NCBI GenBank assembly: GCA_004292595.1
Contig: RDXM01000085.1
Coordinates: 1 to 64,000, forward strand
From: Candidatus Kapaibacterium sp.
GTDB lineage: Bacteria; Bacteroidota; Ignavibacteria; Kapaibacteriales; UBA4661
Direction: 5' to 3'
DNA: 64,000 bases
Numbering within the stretch: the first letter of the stretch is position 1; every line of letters starts with the position of its first letter. The notes beneath the pieces are model-generated. The model saw only the letters and a program-made list of their open reading frames with translations, was not told where the DNA came from and searched no databases. Positions 20,101-29,007 of this stretch are shown here, in pieces. The translations under genes were made by a program, and so were the position numbers.

Positions 20101-20801
20101 TGAAAATCAATCCAACCCGCGAAATTCCTGAGATTTGCCAAATTATTCCCGCACGGTGGGCGTATGAAGGCATGATGACAATGCAAGACCGCTATAATAG
20201 CTTTCAGCCCGTGGACGATGAACTGCAAAGCCGCGCCAATGGCGTTCTTGCGGTGTATGACGTGCGCGATGCTGCGGTCAAAGAGCGCGATGCTCTGGCG
20301 GCGCAGGATTCGAGCGGAAATGTAGCAAATGCCGGCGCAAATGCGGGCGCGAATCAAGCACGAATTACCGCGCTGAACGCAAGCATTGAAGCGGCAGAGC
20401 AGCGCATTGGCGAATACGAGCGCAATAAAGCGGGCTTGGATTCGTTGATTGAAAAGCATCGTTTAGGTTATCAAGACAAATACGGTAATCAGGAAATTCA
20501 CCGTCAAATTATGGAAGCGCAGGACAAACTCCGCGAGATTTTGAGCCGTACCGACAGCCTTACCCAAAAACCAATTATTGAAAAAAGCTCGGTAAATCTT
20601 ATCCATTATCCGTTGCTCATTAGCGAAAAGCGTGTGCCGCTTACGCACATTACGATTCCAACGATTTTTTACAACTCCGTCATTTTGCTCATTATCACGC
20701 TCGCCGCCGTTGGCGCGGCACTGGTGATGCTGAGTTTGCGCGAGCGCATCTTGGATGCTGTCTTCCGCTTGACCAAGATGTTCCAGCGAAATCGCTCATA
20801 A
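17181..20801 (+). CDS. ABCG-like ABC transporter with N-terminal TerB-like and FHA-like regions
   Basis: A 1,206-residue fusion. Residues about 20-140 resemble TerB/DjlA-type helical domains (LLAKADSNVTQAERDY, YELAASDSMDDIERE). A beta-rich middle region to about residue 450 contains one or more FHA-like segments (tentative). The ABC ATPase has Walker A GPSGCGKST (about residue 485), Q-loop YVPQDDLLF, signature LSGGQRKRVNIG (about 592) and Walker B YFLDEPTSG (about 612). An ABC2-type membrane domain with about six helices follows. A long charged coiled-coil insertion (about 985-1150) lies before the last helix. The ATPase-before-permease order is that of ABCG half transporters. Substrate unknown. 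The ATG at 17181 is preferred to a TTG two codons upstream. Confidence 0.88.
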   Translation: MSTAPLSATDTAQSAALRESLGNSLLINTVKLFSLLAKADSNVTQAERDYVRFYLDSIYHAPVAQYLYEQFEVFVEANIDAEAAAAQIRTGFSYENRVFILMKVYELAASDSMDDIERETARKIGRMIGLADADICFVESIYDLPSNETLEIAKKSEIISIHIGDDAQLFDIVLPFPLLDVEIFKIRSIYIILQKNDRHPVKVGGVAIAGKTSRNLLNATKIQHNQSISVNEYTINFEDLSYYFQLKTKTLLGFALFVSRRINVDRKTTEFVLSQMPSMDDVMLIEFTKLFIILTPLGVTDSDLGKLANELVVNGRVVENQIYVNLNDNVLIGNCPINLRKLAFQYGLESEVFTFDPKKDAITFGNYIGSDIQFNDGLVKRWQIKVSRAMKGNEVEYTLHPEGCPHRIGINGEAISKPTVVNAEAHIFIAKQVFHCSFQGGLVRSEPFRFRDFIASGVRYCFQDNTLALDDVSFEIDYGDLVAVMGPSGCGKSTLLNIINGYNKPNDGNIEINAYDLHHEYSALKDYLGYVPQDDLLFENLTVFENLYYNAKLRHPDMTEDEVTLLVQQTLIDIDLVEKRDIKAGSPTQRTLSGGQRKRVNIGLELLADADVYFLDEPTSGLSSKDSEKIIELLQRLTLKGKIVFVVIHQPSSKIYKMFSKILFLDKGGKTAFFGDSMAALAYFKTHSAESHISSTPINPEAAAAMVECPVCKNVEPDLLLETLEEPLRDIDGVPLSQRKYAPNYWKEKFLEFRASVHRLTIEDSERVSLPPPKMLAPKEKWAQFRALLTRNFTNKFRDRSNLIITFLEAPVLAIAVAFILRHAPGFGVEYTFFQNDNVLIYIFLSVIISTFLAITNSIDEIIKDAAILLRERMLNIGNVSYYASKFITLLVFAFLQNVLFVAFSFPILQLRELYVHYVLFLTLVSVNGLALGLLVSALPNLSSKAAFNIVPLILIPQIIFGGALISFSEMDHLKINPTREIPEICQIIPARWAYEGMMTMQDRYNSFQPVDDELQSRANGVLAVYDVRDAAVKERDALAAQDSSGNVANAGANAGANQARITALNASIEAAEQRIGEYERNKAGLDSLIEKHRLGYQDKYGNQEIHRQIMEAQDKLREILSRTDSLTQKPIIEKSSVNLIHYPLLISEKRVPLTHITIPTIFYNSVILLIITLAAVGAALVMLSLRERILDAVFRLTKMFQRNRS

Positions 20802-20912
20802 AATCCGTGAGCAAAAGCATGAGCAATGATGTTTTTTTTGTGTAGTTTTGCGATGAACTTCGAGCAAACGTCTCACTCCAATAACAATTCTTCACCAATT
20901 TCCCAGAAAGCT

Positions 20913-21614
20913 ATGGAAACCTCTTCACCCTCGCCAAAGCAAGGATTTACGCGCCATGCAGCCCTTTTGCTCTTGGTAGCGTGTGCCGCACTAACGATGC
21001 AATCTTGCTCGCGCAGCGAAGAAGCACGGAATACCTCGCAGGGCGCACCACATCAAGCCTCAAGCCAAGAAGTACAATCTGCGGGAATGGGCATAGAGAA
21101 CGCAGCAGACGATAAATCCACCGCCGCACCACCACCAACAGCAAAGGTCTTTGCCTTACAAAAAGTGGATGCACCGCAAAATGGCAAACGCGCTGATTTT
21201 GCGTGGCTGGACGGTAAAAAAACAGTAAAACTTTCGGAAGCATCAAAAGGCAAGCCAGTGTTTATCAATTTCTGGGCGACATGGTGTCCGCCATGCCGGC
21301 GTGAATTGCCCGATATTGTTGAATTGCAGAAAGAGTATGGCGCGAAAGTTGTCTTTATTGGTGTGGCTTTTGAGAATGAAGCAACAGCCGCACAAGCAGC
21401 ACCGCTTGTGAGTTCGTTTGCAGAAAAAAATAATCTTGGCTACGTGAATATTGTTGGCGATGAAAAATTAGTCGGCAAAATTTCTGCTGCTTATGGCAAT
21501 GTGGAGGCACTTCCGACAACCTTTATTATTGATAAAAATGGTGTTGTGTTGGACAAGCTCATCGGTGGGCGCTCGAAAGAAGACTTTCTTTCAGCATTAA
21601 AAAAGGTATTGTAA
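20913..21614 (+). CDS. TlpA/ResA-like thioredoxin lipoprotein
   Basis: A 233-residue lipoprotein. The signal peptide ends with a lipobox at LTMQSC, giving lipidated Cys32. A low-complexity linker of about 60 residues precedes a thioredoxin fold with VFINFWATWCPPCRRELP; the redox pair is Cys125/Cys128. Later features are the cis-Pro segment EALPTTFIID and KNGVVLDKLIGG. TlpA-like proteins act outside the cytoplasm in disulfide reduction, for example in cytochrome c maturation. Upstream in-frame ATGs at 20826 and 20853 would put extra residues ahead of the signal peptide, so 20913 is chosen. No cytochrome maturation genes are nearby. Confidence 0.9.
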   Translation: METSSPSPKQGFTRHAALLLLVACAALTMQSCSRSEEARNTSQGAPHQASSQEVQSAGMGIENAADDKSTAAPPPTAKVFALQKVDAPQNGKRADFAWLDGKKTVKLSEASKGKPVFINFWATWCPPCRRELPDIVELQKEYGAKVVFIGVAFENEATAAQAAPLVSSFAEKNNLGYVNIVGDEKLVGKISAAYGNVEALPTTFIIDKNGVVLDKLIGGRSKEDFLSALKKVL

Positions 21615-21839
21615 AAATGTCGTAACATAAATTGTTTTCATGCTTTAAACCTTCTTCTGGTGCGCCTTCTCTTACAAGAAACTCACCAGTTGGAAACGTG
21701 TGAAAAGTTGTACAAAGAGTTGGAAAAGGTTTTGAAAAGCGTATGAGAAAGTGTATTTTTTAGCAAAACTGATGAAAAAACTGATGAAAAAATTATTACT
21801 TACTTACTTACATTATACCACAGAATTGAAGGACATGGC

Positions 21840-22538
21840 ATGAAATCAAGAGTTTGTATGGTGCTGGGTGTGCTGGCTGGATATATGCTTGCTCTTACGC
21901 CATCGTTTGCACAGAAAATCGTGAACTTTGAAGGTATTGTCGTTTTTAAGAAAAAAGGCGAAACTGCGGGCGTTATAGATTCTGTTTCTATGCGCTTGTA
22001 TATCAAAGGCGATAAATTTATGGCGGAGGATGTGAACGATGCAAACCAACCCCGCATCATTGTTGATACGAAAAAGAAATCTATTTTTATGATAACCGAC
22101 CGTACCCGTGAGTATATGCAAATGCCCACGCCTCCTGCTCCACCCACTGTTCCAGCACGCCCACCACAAAAAACAGGTAAGACCGACCAAATGGCTGGTC
22201 ATGTTTGCGAACAATGGTTAGAAAAAACAGGCGATACTGACATGGAGCTGTGGACTTCCAACGATCTGGGTAAACTCTCGCTGCCAAGTGGTACAATGGG
22301 TGTGAATCTCATTTCATCGCAGAATATGGCGACGTTCCTGAAAAATAGCAATATGTTTCCGCTCCTCTTTGTGGAGCGCAATAAAAATGGGCGCGAAATT
22401 ACACGGCTTGAGGTTGTCAGTGTAGAGAAAAAGAACTTGAATGAAGCTGTATTCGACCCGCCGCAAGGATATAGCAAAATGATTGTTCCGTCGGATGTGC
22501 CAACCCCTGTAGATTTGGGTAAAAAGAAGAAAAAATAA
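21840..22538 (+). CDS. DUF4412 domain-containing exported protein
   Basis: A 232-residue protein with a signal peptide of about 25 residues ending in PSFAQ. The mature part follows the DUF4412 pattern: an opening strand (VNFEGIVVFKKK), MRLYIKGDKFMAED, IIVDTKKKSIFMITD near a proline-rich loop, then a C-terminal half with AGHVCEQWLEK and LEVVSVEKKNLNEAVFDPPQGY. The family is a periplasmic or outer-membrane-associated beta-rich domain of unknown function. The 225 bases upstream are A-rich with no evident structure. A strong terminator follows, shared with the convergent leuB. Confidence 0.8.
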   Translation: MKSRVCMVLGVLAGYMLALTPSFAQKIVNFEGIVVFKKKGETAGVIDSVSMRLYIKGDKFMAEDVNDANQPRIIVDTKKKSIFMITDRTREYMQMPTPPAPPTVPARPPQKTGKTDQMAGHVCEQWLEKTGDTDMELWTSNDLGKLSLPSGTMGVNLISSQNMATFLKNSNMFPLLFVERNKNGREITRLEVVSVEKKNLNEAVFDPPQGYSKMIVPSDVPTPVDLGKKKKK

Positions 22539-22560
22539 GCCAAATATATGCTCAAGAAAA

Positions 22561-22594
22561 AAGCCATATCAGAAATGATATGGCTTTTTTTTGT
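22561..22594. terminator. Bidirectional terminator between DUF4412 gene and leuB
   Basis: gccatatca (22563-22571) and tgatatggc (22576-22584) pair around gaaa, a GNRA-type loop, with ttttttttg on the plus strand. The bases upstream are caagaaaaaa, so the minus-strand transcript also ends in a T-run. It serves both convergent genes. Confidence 0.9.
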
Positions 22595-22627
22595 TTCCTA
22601 CAAGAGATTTGATGCTGTTTTTATGCT

Positions 22628-23719
22628 TTATATTTTCACAAGCGCGAGAATCTTCTCGGTCATTTCCTTCGTCGAAAGCGCGTTTTCTTTGGTAAGGTCT
22701 GCTGTCCGTGCGCCCGCTTGCAGAGCGGCTTGGACGGCATTCTCAATCGCACTTGCTTCGCTCATCAAGCCGAGCGAATGCCTCAAAAGCATTGCCGCGC
22801 TTAAAATTGTCCCAATCGGATTTGCAATGCCTTTTCCTGCAATATCAGGCGCAGAGCCGTGAATAGGCTCGTACAAGCCGCGTGGGAAGCCGTGCGCGTT
22901 TGTTTGTGTGCCAAGCGAAGCCGAGGGCAGCAAGCCCATTGAACCCACTAAAACAGCCGCTTCATCGGTCAAAATATCGCCGAAGGTATTTTCTGTTACC
23001 AGCACGTCGAATTGCGCGGGCGACATCACAAGGCGCATGGCGGCTGTATCGACAAGCACGTGCTGAAGCGTTACGGTGGGATAATCCTTTGCCATTGCGG
23101 TCGCGTGTTCGCGCCACAAGCGGGATGTTTCCAAGACGTTTGCTTTGTCCACGCTGCTAACGTTTTTGCGCCGTCCTTCGGCTAATTGAAAGGCAAGTTG
23201 CAAAATGCGCTGCACTTCGTAATCGTGATATTCCAGCGTATCAACCGCCGTAATGCCGCCACCCACGCGGGTTCGGCGTTCTTTCGGTTGCCCAAAATAC
23301 AAGCCGCCCGTGAGTTCGCGGACAACGAGGAAATCAACATTGGCGAGCAGTTCAGGGCGAAGCGGCGAAGCGTAGGCAAGCTCAGGATACGCCTTCACGG
23401 GACGCAAATTTGCATACAAGCCAAGTGCCTTGCGAATAGCAAGCAAGCCGTCTTCAGGGCGTGTGGTGGCTTTGGTATTGTCCCATTTCGGACCGCCCAC
23501 TGCGCCGAGCAAAATAGCATCCGCGCCAGAAGCCGCATCAATACTTTCTTGTGGGAGTGCGCTTCCCGTCGCATCAATCGCGCAGCCGCCAATGAGTGCT
23601 TCTGAAAACGAAAATGTATGGGAAAATGTTTGGGCAATATGCTCCAAAACCTGCTTTGCTGCTTGGCTTACTTCGGGTCCAACGCCGTCGCCGCCAAGAA
23701 TGAGAATGTGTGCGTTCAT
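22628..23719 (-). CDS. leuB: 3-isopropylmalate dehydrogenase
   Basis: LeuB oxidatively decarboxylates 3-isopropylmalate in leucine biosynthesis with NAD. The 363-residue product from MNAHILILGGDGVGPEV shows the nucleotide-binding loop region, VGGPKWD, LRPVKAYPEL, the RELTGGLYFGQPKER motif, DKANVLETSRLWR and the C-terminal PIHGSAPDIAGKGIANPIG. These are typical LeuB rather than isocitrate dehydrogenase motifs. A longer frame to 23806 adds 29 unrelated residues. Unlike many genomes, no leuACD genes adjoin it in this window. Confidence 0.95.
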   Translation of the reverse strand: MNAHILILGGDGVGPEVSQAAKQVLEHIAQTFSHTFSFSEALIGGCAIDATGSALPQESIDAASGADAILLGAVGGPKWDNTKATTRPEDGLLAIRKALGLYANLRPVKAYPELAYASPLRPELLANVDFLVVRELTGGLYFGQPKERRTRVGGGITAVDTLEYHDYEVQRILQLAFQLAEGRRKNVSSVDKANVLETSRLWREHATAMAKDYPTVTLQHVLVDTAAMRLVMSPAQFDVLVTENTFGDILTDEAAVLVGSMGLLPSASLGTQTNAHGFPRGLYEPIHGSAPDIAGKGIANPIGTILSAAMLLRHSLGLMSEASAIENAVQAALQAGARTADLTKENALSTKEMTEKILALVKI

Positions 23720-23809
23720 AGAAAATGGATTGTCATTGCAAAATAAACGATGAATTGTTCCGAAGATTTGCACACGACAAAATCTCTGGGGCGCACGTAA
23801 AATCAAGAT

Positions 23810-23894
23810 TCAGTGGCACAGACATTCTTGTCTGTGTTTTCCGCCTACAACCTGCACTAACACTCACAGACAAGAATGTCTGTGCCACTACTAA
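23810..23894. repeat. Family A palindromic repeat (A2)
   Basis: cagtggcacagacattcttg at the left is nearly perfectly complementary to caagaatgtctgtgccacta at the right. Each arm also contains its own hairpin (cacagaca-nnnn-tgtctgtg). It lies in the gap between leuB and kmo. Confidence 0.9.
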
Positions 23895-23986
23895 AGAAAT
23901 TTTGTCATGTACTGAGATTCCGAAGTGTGATTGCTCAAGATACAATTTTTATGTCGTAAAAGCCAGTGTTTACGCGCTTTTCAATT

Positions 23987-25453
23987 TCACACTGCATACC
24001 CAAATTCCTGCATCGTAAAGCGAATCTTCTCCTGCATTGCAGGCGTATTCCAGGAATGTTCAATGTCCGGAAAGCGCATAATTGCTGCAAAAAGCGCGTT
24101 TTGATGCTCCATTTCCCGAAGCGCGTTCACGTAGGGAATATGCGAAAACGTCACCATCGAATACACGGGCAAAAACGCCTCGCCGTAGCGCAAATGCAGG
24201 TCTTGTTCAATTTTTTTGCGCAATAAAAATTTGGGGTCGGCGACACGCTCACTCATTTCAATAAAATTCTCCATTGCGAGTCGCGCAATCGCATCAGCAT
24301 TGGGTTTGCGGGCAAGTTGGTATTCGTTCATAGCTTCCGCCCATCTATTTTCGTGTTTGCTAAGGAGTTCATCGAAAACGCGGCAGTCCTCAAAGCCAGC
24401 ATTCATGCCTTGTCCATAAAAAGGAACAATCGCGTGAGCGGCATCGCCGATGAGCATTGCTTTGTCCTGAATCGTCCAAGGAGCGCACCGAATCGTTACC
24501 AGCGACGACGTAGGATTGTGAAAAAAATCCTCCGTGAGCGTGGGCATGAGCGCGAGTGCGTCGGGGAAGAGTTTTTGGAAACAATCTTGCACGTCTTCTG
24601 CCGTGCGAAGCGCGTGAAAACTGGTCTCGCCCTCAAACGCCGCCTCAAAAGGAAGAAACAAGGTGCAGGTAAATGAGCCATCGCGGTTCGGCAGCGCAAT
24701 GAGCATAAAACGGGCGCGGGGCCAGATGTGGAGCGCGTTGTTGCTCATTTTCCAGCTTCCATCGGGGTTTGCTGGTATGGAGAGTTCTTTGTAGGCGTGG
24801 TCGAGGTAAAATTGCTCGTAATTGAAGCGTTCCCGCTTTTGCATTGCCGAGCGCACGGGCGAATACGCGCCGTCTGCGCCGATAAGGCAATCCGAGCTAT
24901 GCGAAAAATGCTTGCCATTTACATCTACAAATTCCGCCGTTGCTTGTTCTGGTGCGACTTCCAGACAACGCGCAGAAAAATGGAGTTTGATATTTTGTTC
25001 GGTTTCAGCAGCATCCAAAAGGAGCTTGTTCAAATTCGTGCGCGAAACGGAATAAATCGCCTCGCCGTCCTTGCCGTAGGGCTGAAACACCGCATCACCA
25101 CTTGCTGTGTGAATCATGCGCCCGTACATCGGGAGACCGATTTGCGCGATGTCGAATTTCTGCGCAGCCGCATCATTGCTCATTGCATCATTGCTCATTG
25201 TCTCATTGCTTGATGCATTTCCTGAACCAATTCCCGCCGCTTCCAACGCCCGCAAGCCGCGCAGCGACAGCGCGAGATTGATAGACCGCCCACGTTCTGC
25301 TTCGGTGTGGCGAATATCAGCGCGACGGTCGAAAACATCAACGCTAATGCCGCGCTTGGCAAGGAATATCGCCAAGAGCGAACCGACAAGCCCTGCGCCA
25401 ATGATACTTACGCGCTTTGGTGCGGAAGATTGCTGCGATTCGTTAGGATTCAT
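23987..25453 (-). CDS. kmo: Kynurenine 3-monooxygenase
   Basis: An FAD-dependent hydroxylase that converts kynurenine to 3-hydroxykynurenine, used by some Bacteroidota to make NAD from tryptophan. The 488-residue protein from MNPNESQQ begins with a dinucleotide-binding GxGxxG-type motif (SIIGAGLVGSLLAIFLAKRG), then RSINLALSLRG, typical of KMO. The FAD/substrate motif is MLIGDAAHAIVPFYGQGMNAGFEDC. A short 5-residue tandem repeat (SNETM/SNDAM/SNDAA) is inserted near residue 85. A longer frame to 25522 adds 23 hydrophobic residues, possibly a membrane segment, but they precede the flavin fold without clear reason. No other kynurenine-pathway gene is nearby. Confidence 0.92.
   Translation of the reverse strand: MNPNESQQSSAPKRVSIIGAGLVGSLLAIFLAKRGISVDVFDRRADIRHTEAERGRSINLALSLRGLRALEAAGIGSGNASSNETMSNDAMSNDAAAQKFDIAQIGLPMYGRMIHTASGDAVFQPYGKDGEAIYSVSRTNLNKLLLDAAETEQNIKLHFSARCLEVAPEQATAEFVDVNGKHFSHSSDCLIGADGAYSPVRSAMQKRERFNYEQFYLDHAYKELSIPANPDGSWKMSNNALHIWPRARFMLIALPNRDGSFTCTLFLPFEAAFEGETSFHALRTAEDVQDCFQKLFPDALALMPTLTEDFFHNPTSSLVTIRCAPWTIQDKAMLIGDAAHAIVPFYGQGMNAGFEDCRVFDELLSKHENRWAEAMNEYQLARKPNADAIARLAMENFIEMSERVADPKFLLRKKIEQDLHLRYGEAFLPVYSMVTFSHIPYVNALREMEHQNALFAAIMRFPDIEHSWNTPAMQEKIRFTMQEFGYAV
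25171..25215 (-). repeat. 15-bp tandem repeat inside kmo
   Basis: The unit catcattgctcattg occurs twice perfectly (25171-25185, 25186-25200) and once degenerately (25201-25215). On the coding strand it encodes SNDAM-type pentapeptides. As the unit is a multiple of three it preserves the frame. Confidence 0.85.
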
Positions 25454-25696
25454 GCGCTGTTGAGGGGAAAATTTGGGAAAAATAAGCAAAAACGGGGGTG
25501 AAAATACAAGTAAAAAAAACACGCATGGAAAGCACGATTATACGGCACTTTCAAGGCAAGCAAATCTACAAAAAGTTGGAGAAATCTTGTTCATACAATT
25601 CTTTCCTGCAATTTCTCCATTCAATTTGTCCAAACATTGCTTAATTTTCTTCTTCGTTTTCTCGCAACTGTTTTCTTTTTATTTAAGGGCAATTTT

Positions 25697-28600
25697 ATGA
25701 AGTATCTTGTGCGCCGAAGCGCGTCATTGCTTGTCTGCACGTATTTGTATTTTTGTGTATATTCGCTATCACCACTCTTTGCGCAATCCTCTTCCCAAAA
25801 AGAATTTCCCTCAGAACCCGCACAAAAGCTGGCGTTTGACGGTTTAAAACTCCGCGCCATTGGTCCAGCAATTACTTCAGGGCGGATTTCTTCGATTGCG
25901 GTGCATCCCGCAAATAAGTCCACGTGGTACGTGGCAGCGGCTTCTGGTGGGGTTTGGAAGACGGTGAACAGTGGTATTTCGTGGTCGCCGATTTTTGAAA
26001 GCGAAGCATCGTATTCGATTGGCTGTGTGAGTATTGACCCCGCAAACCCGCATACCATCTGGGTTGGGACGGGTGAGAATAATTCGCAGCGCAGCGTTGG
26101 CTATGGCGACGGCGTGTATCGCTCGGATGACGGCGGCGCGTCGTGGAAAAATGTGGGGTTGAAAACGTCGGAACACATTGCCCGCATCATTATTGACCCA
26201 CGCAATTCCAATGTCGTCTATGTCGCCGCGCAAGGTCCACTCTGGGCTGCAGGCGGTGAGCGCGGATTGTACAAAACTACCGACGGTGGAAAAACTTGGA
26301 CTCAATCACTCAAAATTAGCGAAAATACGGGCGTTTCCGATATTGTCTATGACCCTCGCAACCCTGATGTACTCTACGCTACAGCCTATCAGCGTCGTCG
26401 CCACGCGTGGACGCTGATTGATGGTGGACCAGAATCCACGATTTACAAAAGCACCGATGCTGGCGCGACGTGGAATAAGATTGAAAGCGGCTTGCCGTCT
26501 GGTCAGATGGGGCGTATTGGTCTCGCAATTTCGCCCGTCAATCCCGATATTCTTTTTGCAACGGTGGAAGGCGCGAACAAAAAAGGTGGAATTTTCCGCT
26601 CCGTGAATCGCGGCGCGACGTGGGAGAAGCGTAATCCCTACGATGTGACGGCAATGTACTACGCCACGATTTACGCCGACCCGAAGGATGTTGATAGAAT
26701 GTACGTGATGAATTTTCAAATTATGGTTTCCGACGACGGTGGAACAACGCTGAAGGCACTTGGCACAAAGGCGAAACACGTGGACAATCACGCAATGTGG
26801 ATTAACCCCGAAAACCCGCATCATTACTTGGTTGGCTGCGACGGCGGCTTGTATGAAACCTTCGACAAAGGCGCACAATGGCGGCATACAACCAATCTGC
26901 CCATCACGCAATTCTACCGCGTTTCAGTGGACAACACCACGCCGTTTTACTACGTTTATGGCGGAACACAGGATAATTACTCGCTTGGCGGACCATCTCG
27001 CACCATCAGCGCGAGCGGACCAAATAACTACGATTGGTTTACAACGCAGGGCGGAGATGGCTTCAAATCTCAGATTGACCCCGAAAATCCGAATATCGTC
27101 TATGCACAATTTCAGCATGGTGGCTTGACACGCTACGACAAAAAAAGCGGCGAGAACCTAGGAATTAAGCCAATCGAAGGCAAGGGCGAGGAAGTGCTGC
27201 GGTGGAATTGGGACGCGCCGCTCATTATCAGCCCACACAGCCCATCACGTCTGTATTTTGCAGCAAATAAGCTCTTCCGCTCCGACGACAGAGGCAACAC
27301 GTGGAAGCTCGTCAGCCCAGATTTATCGCGCCGTTTAGACCGCGACAAGCTCCCTGTGATGGGTAAAATCCAGCCAGCCGATGCTGTTGCAAAACACGCT
27401 TCGACCGCGCTTTATGGCAATATTTCTGCGCTTGCGGAATCGCCCAAAAAGGAAGGTTTTATCGTGGTCGGCACGGATGATGGTTTGGTGCAAATTACTG
27501 ACGATGGCGGGAAGAACTGGCGTAAAATAGAGCCTGTTGGCGGTGTTTCCGACAAAGCGTACGTGAGCGCGCTTTTTTGCTCGCAGCACGATGCAAACGT
27601 CATTTACGTTGCCTACGACAATCACAAAAACGGTGATTTTAAGCCGTATTTGTTCAAGAGCAATGATGCGGGCAAAACATGGAATGCGCTCAAGGGCAAT
27701 CTCCCTGAAAACGGCATGGTGCTTGCGATTGCGGAAGACCACGTTGCGCCGAATCTGCTCTTTGTCGGCACGGAATTTGGCGCGTTTGCGAGCGTGAACG
27801 GTGGTGCGGCGTGGAAGCAACTCAAAGGTAATTTTCCGACAATTCCCGTGCGCGACCTCGCTATTCAAAAGCGGGAAAACGACCTCGCGCTGGCTTCTTT
27901 TGGGCGTGGTTTCTATATTTTGGATGACTACACACCGCTTCGTGCCTTGGCTCAGAGCAAATTTGATGTAAGCAAAGAAGCAAGTATTTTTCCTATCAAA
28001 GACGCGCTCTGCTACGTGGAATCTACGCCCTACGGCGATAGAGGGAAAGGCTTTTTGGGCGAAACGTTTTACATTGCCGAAAACGCGCCATTTGGTGCGG
28101 TCTTCACGGTGTATGTAAAAGATGCGCTGAAAACAAAAAAGCAAGTTCGCGCCGATGCTGAAAAAGGCGGCTCAACCAAGTATCCAAGCGGTGAGGAGCT
28201 TCGTGCGGAAGAGGAAGAAGATGCTCCATCGTACTTTGCGACGGTTACAGATGTTAGTGGGAATGTGATTCGCCGCTTGAACGTTAGCAATAGTGCGGGT
28301 TTGCAGCGCGTTGTGTGGAATTTGCGCTATGCCGACCAAACGCCGATTGCACAGCATCAAGCCGAAGAAGCCGAATATGGTGGTGCGCGGGTTCTTCCGG
28401 GCGAGTACAAAGTGTTCCTTTCCAAGCGCGTGAACGGCGTAACGACAAGCATTACAGAGCCTGTTAGCTTCAATGTAGTGCCGCTTAATAACACCACGCT
28501 TCCCGCCACAGACCGCAAAGCACTCGTCGCATTTCAGCAAAAAGTAGCGAATTTGCAACGTGCTTTGTCGGGCGCACTAGACGTTGCAAATAGCACCAAA

Positions 28601-28990
28601 TCTCGCCTCACGAACATCAAAAAAGCATTGGGCGAAACAATGTCTGCCGATGCACCGAAACTCCGCGACGAAGCGACAAGCCTTGAAAGCCGCATGAATA
28701 CTCTCTTACGCGGACTTCGTGGCGATTCCTTCCTCGCTTCTCGCAACGAAGGTACGCCGCCAAGCATTCAAGAGCGTGTGAACAATATCGTTTATGAGCA
28801 GTATTCAAGCACCTCCGCGCCACCACAAACACACGTGGACAGCTACGCCGTTGCGGCACAGGAATTCGAGCAAGAATTGGCGAAATTGAAAGCGATTGTT
28901 GAAATTGAGATTCCGCGCATCGAAAAGGCAATGGAGGCTGCGCAAGCACCGTACACGCCTGGACGTGTACCAGAGTGGAAGGAAAAGTAA
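25697..28990 (+). CDS. Large exported BNR/sortilin-type beta-propeller protein
   Basis: A 1,097-residue protein with a signal peptide of about 30 residues ending in PLFAQ. At least eight BNR/Asp-box-like motifs are visible, for example SDDGGASWKNVG, TTDGGKTWTQS, STDAGATWNKI, SDDRGNTWKLV, TDDGGKNWRKI and SNDAGKTWNAL, spanning about residues 70-740. This indicates a propeller fold of the VPS10/sortilin or photosystem-II-stability-factor type. The last 350 residues hold a beta-sandwich region with LNVSNSAGLQRVVWNLRY and a helical tail. There is no T9SS sorting domain, so it is probably periplasmic. Similar proteins are often called glycosyl hydrolases, but no catalytic residues can be assigned. 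It is divergent from kmo across 243 bp. Confidence 0.85.
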   Translation: MKYLVRRSASLLVCTYLYFCVYSLSPLFAQSSSQKEFPSEPAQKLAFDGLKLRAIGPAITSGRISSIAVHPANKSTWYVAAASGGVWKTVNSGISWSPIFESEASYSIGCVSIDPANPHTIWVGTGENNSQRSVGYGDGVYRSDDGGASWKNVGLKTSEHIARIIIDPRNSNVVYVAAQGPLWAAGGERGLYKTTDGGKTWTQSLKISENTGVSDIVYDPRNPDVLYATAYQRRRHAWTLIDGGPESTIYKSTDAGATWNKIESGLPSGQMGRIGLAISPVNPDILFATVEGANKKGGIFRSVNRGATWEKRNPYDVTAMYYATIYADPKDVDRMYVMNFQIMVSDDGGTTLKALGTKAKHVDNHAMWINPENPHHYLVGCDGGLYETFDKGAQWRHTTNLPITQFYRVSVDNTTPFYYVYGGTQDNYSLGGPSRTISASGPNNYDWFTTQGGDGFKSQIDPENPNIVYAQFQHGGLTRYDKKSGENLGIKPIEGKGEEVLRWNWDAPLIISPHSPSRLYFAANKLFRSDDRGNTWKLVSPDLSRRLDRDKLPVMGKIQPADAVAKHASTALYGNISALAESPKKEGFIVVGTDDGLVQITDDGGKNWRKIEPVGGVSDKAYVSALFCSQHDANVIYVAYDNHKNGDFKPYLFKSNDAGKTWNALKGNLPENGMVLAIAEDHVAPNLLFVGTEFGAFASVNGGAAWKQLKGNFPTIPVRDLAIQKRENDLALASFGRGFYILDDYTPLRALAQSKFDVSKEASIFPIKDALCYVESTPYGDRGKGFLGETFYIAENAPFGAVFTVYVKDALKTKKQVRADAEKGGSTKYPSGEELRAEEEEDAPSYFATVTDVSGNVIRRLNVSNSAGLQRVVWNLRYADQTPIAQHQAEEAEYGGARVLPGEYKVFLSKRVNGVTTSITEPVSFNVVPLNNTTLPATDRKALVAFQQKVANLQRALSGALDVANSTKSRLTNIKKALGETMSADAPKLRDEATSLESRMNTLLRGLRGDSFLASRNEGTPPSIQERVNNIVYEQYSSTSAPPQTHVDSYAVAAQEFEQELAKLKAIVEIEIPRIEKAMEAAQAPYTPGRVPEWKEK

Positions 28991-29007
28991 GCAAATATCT
29001 AGCTTCT

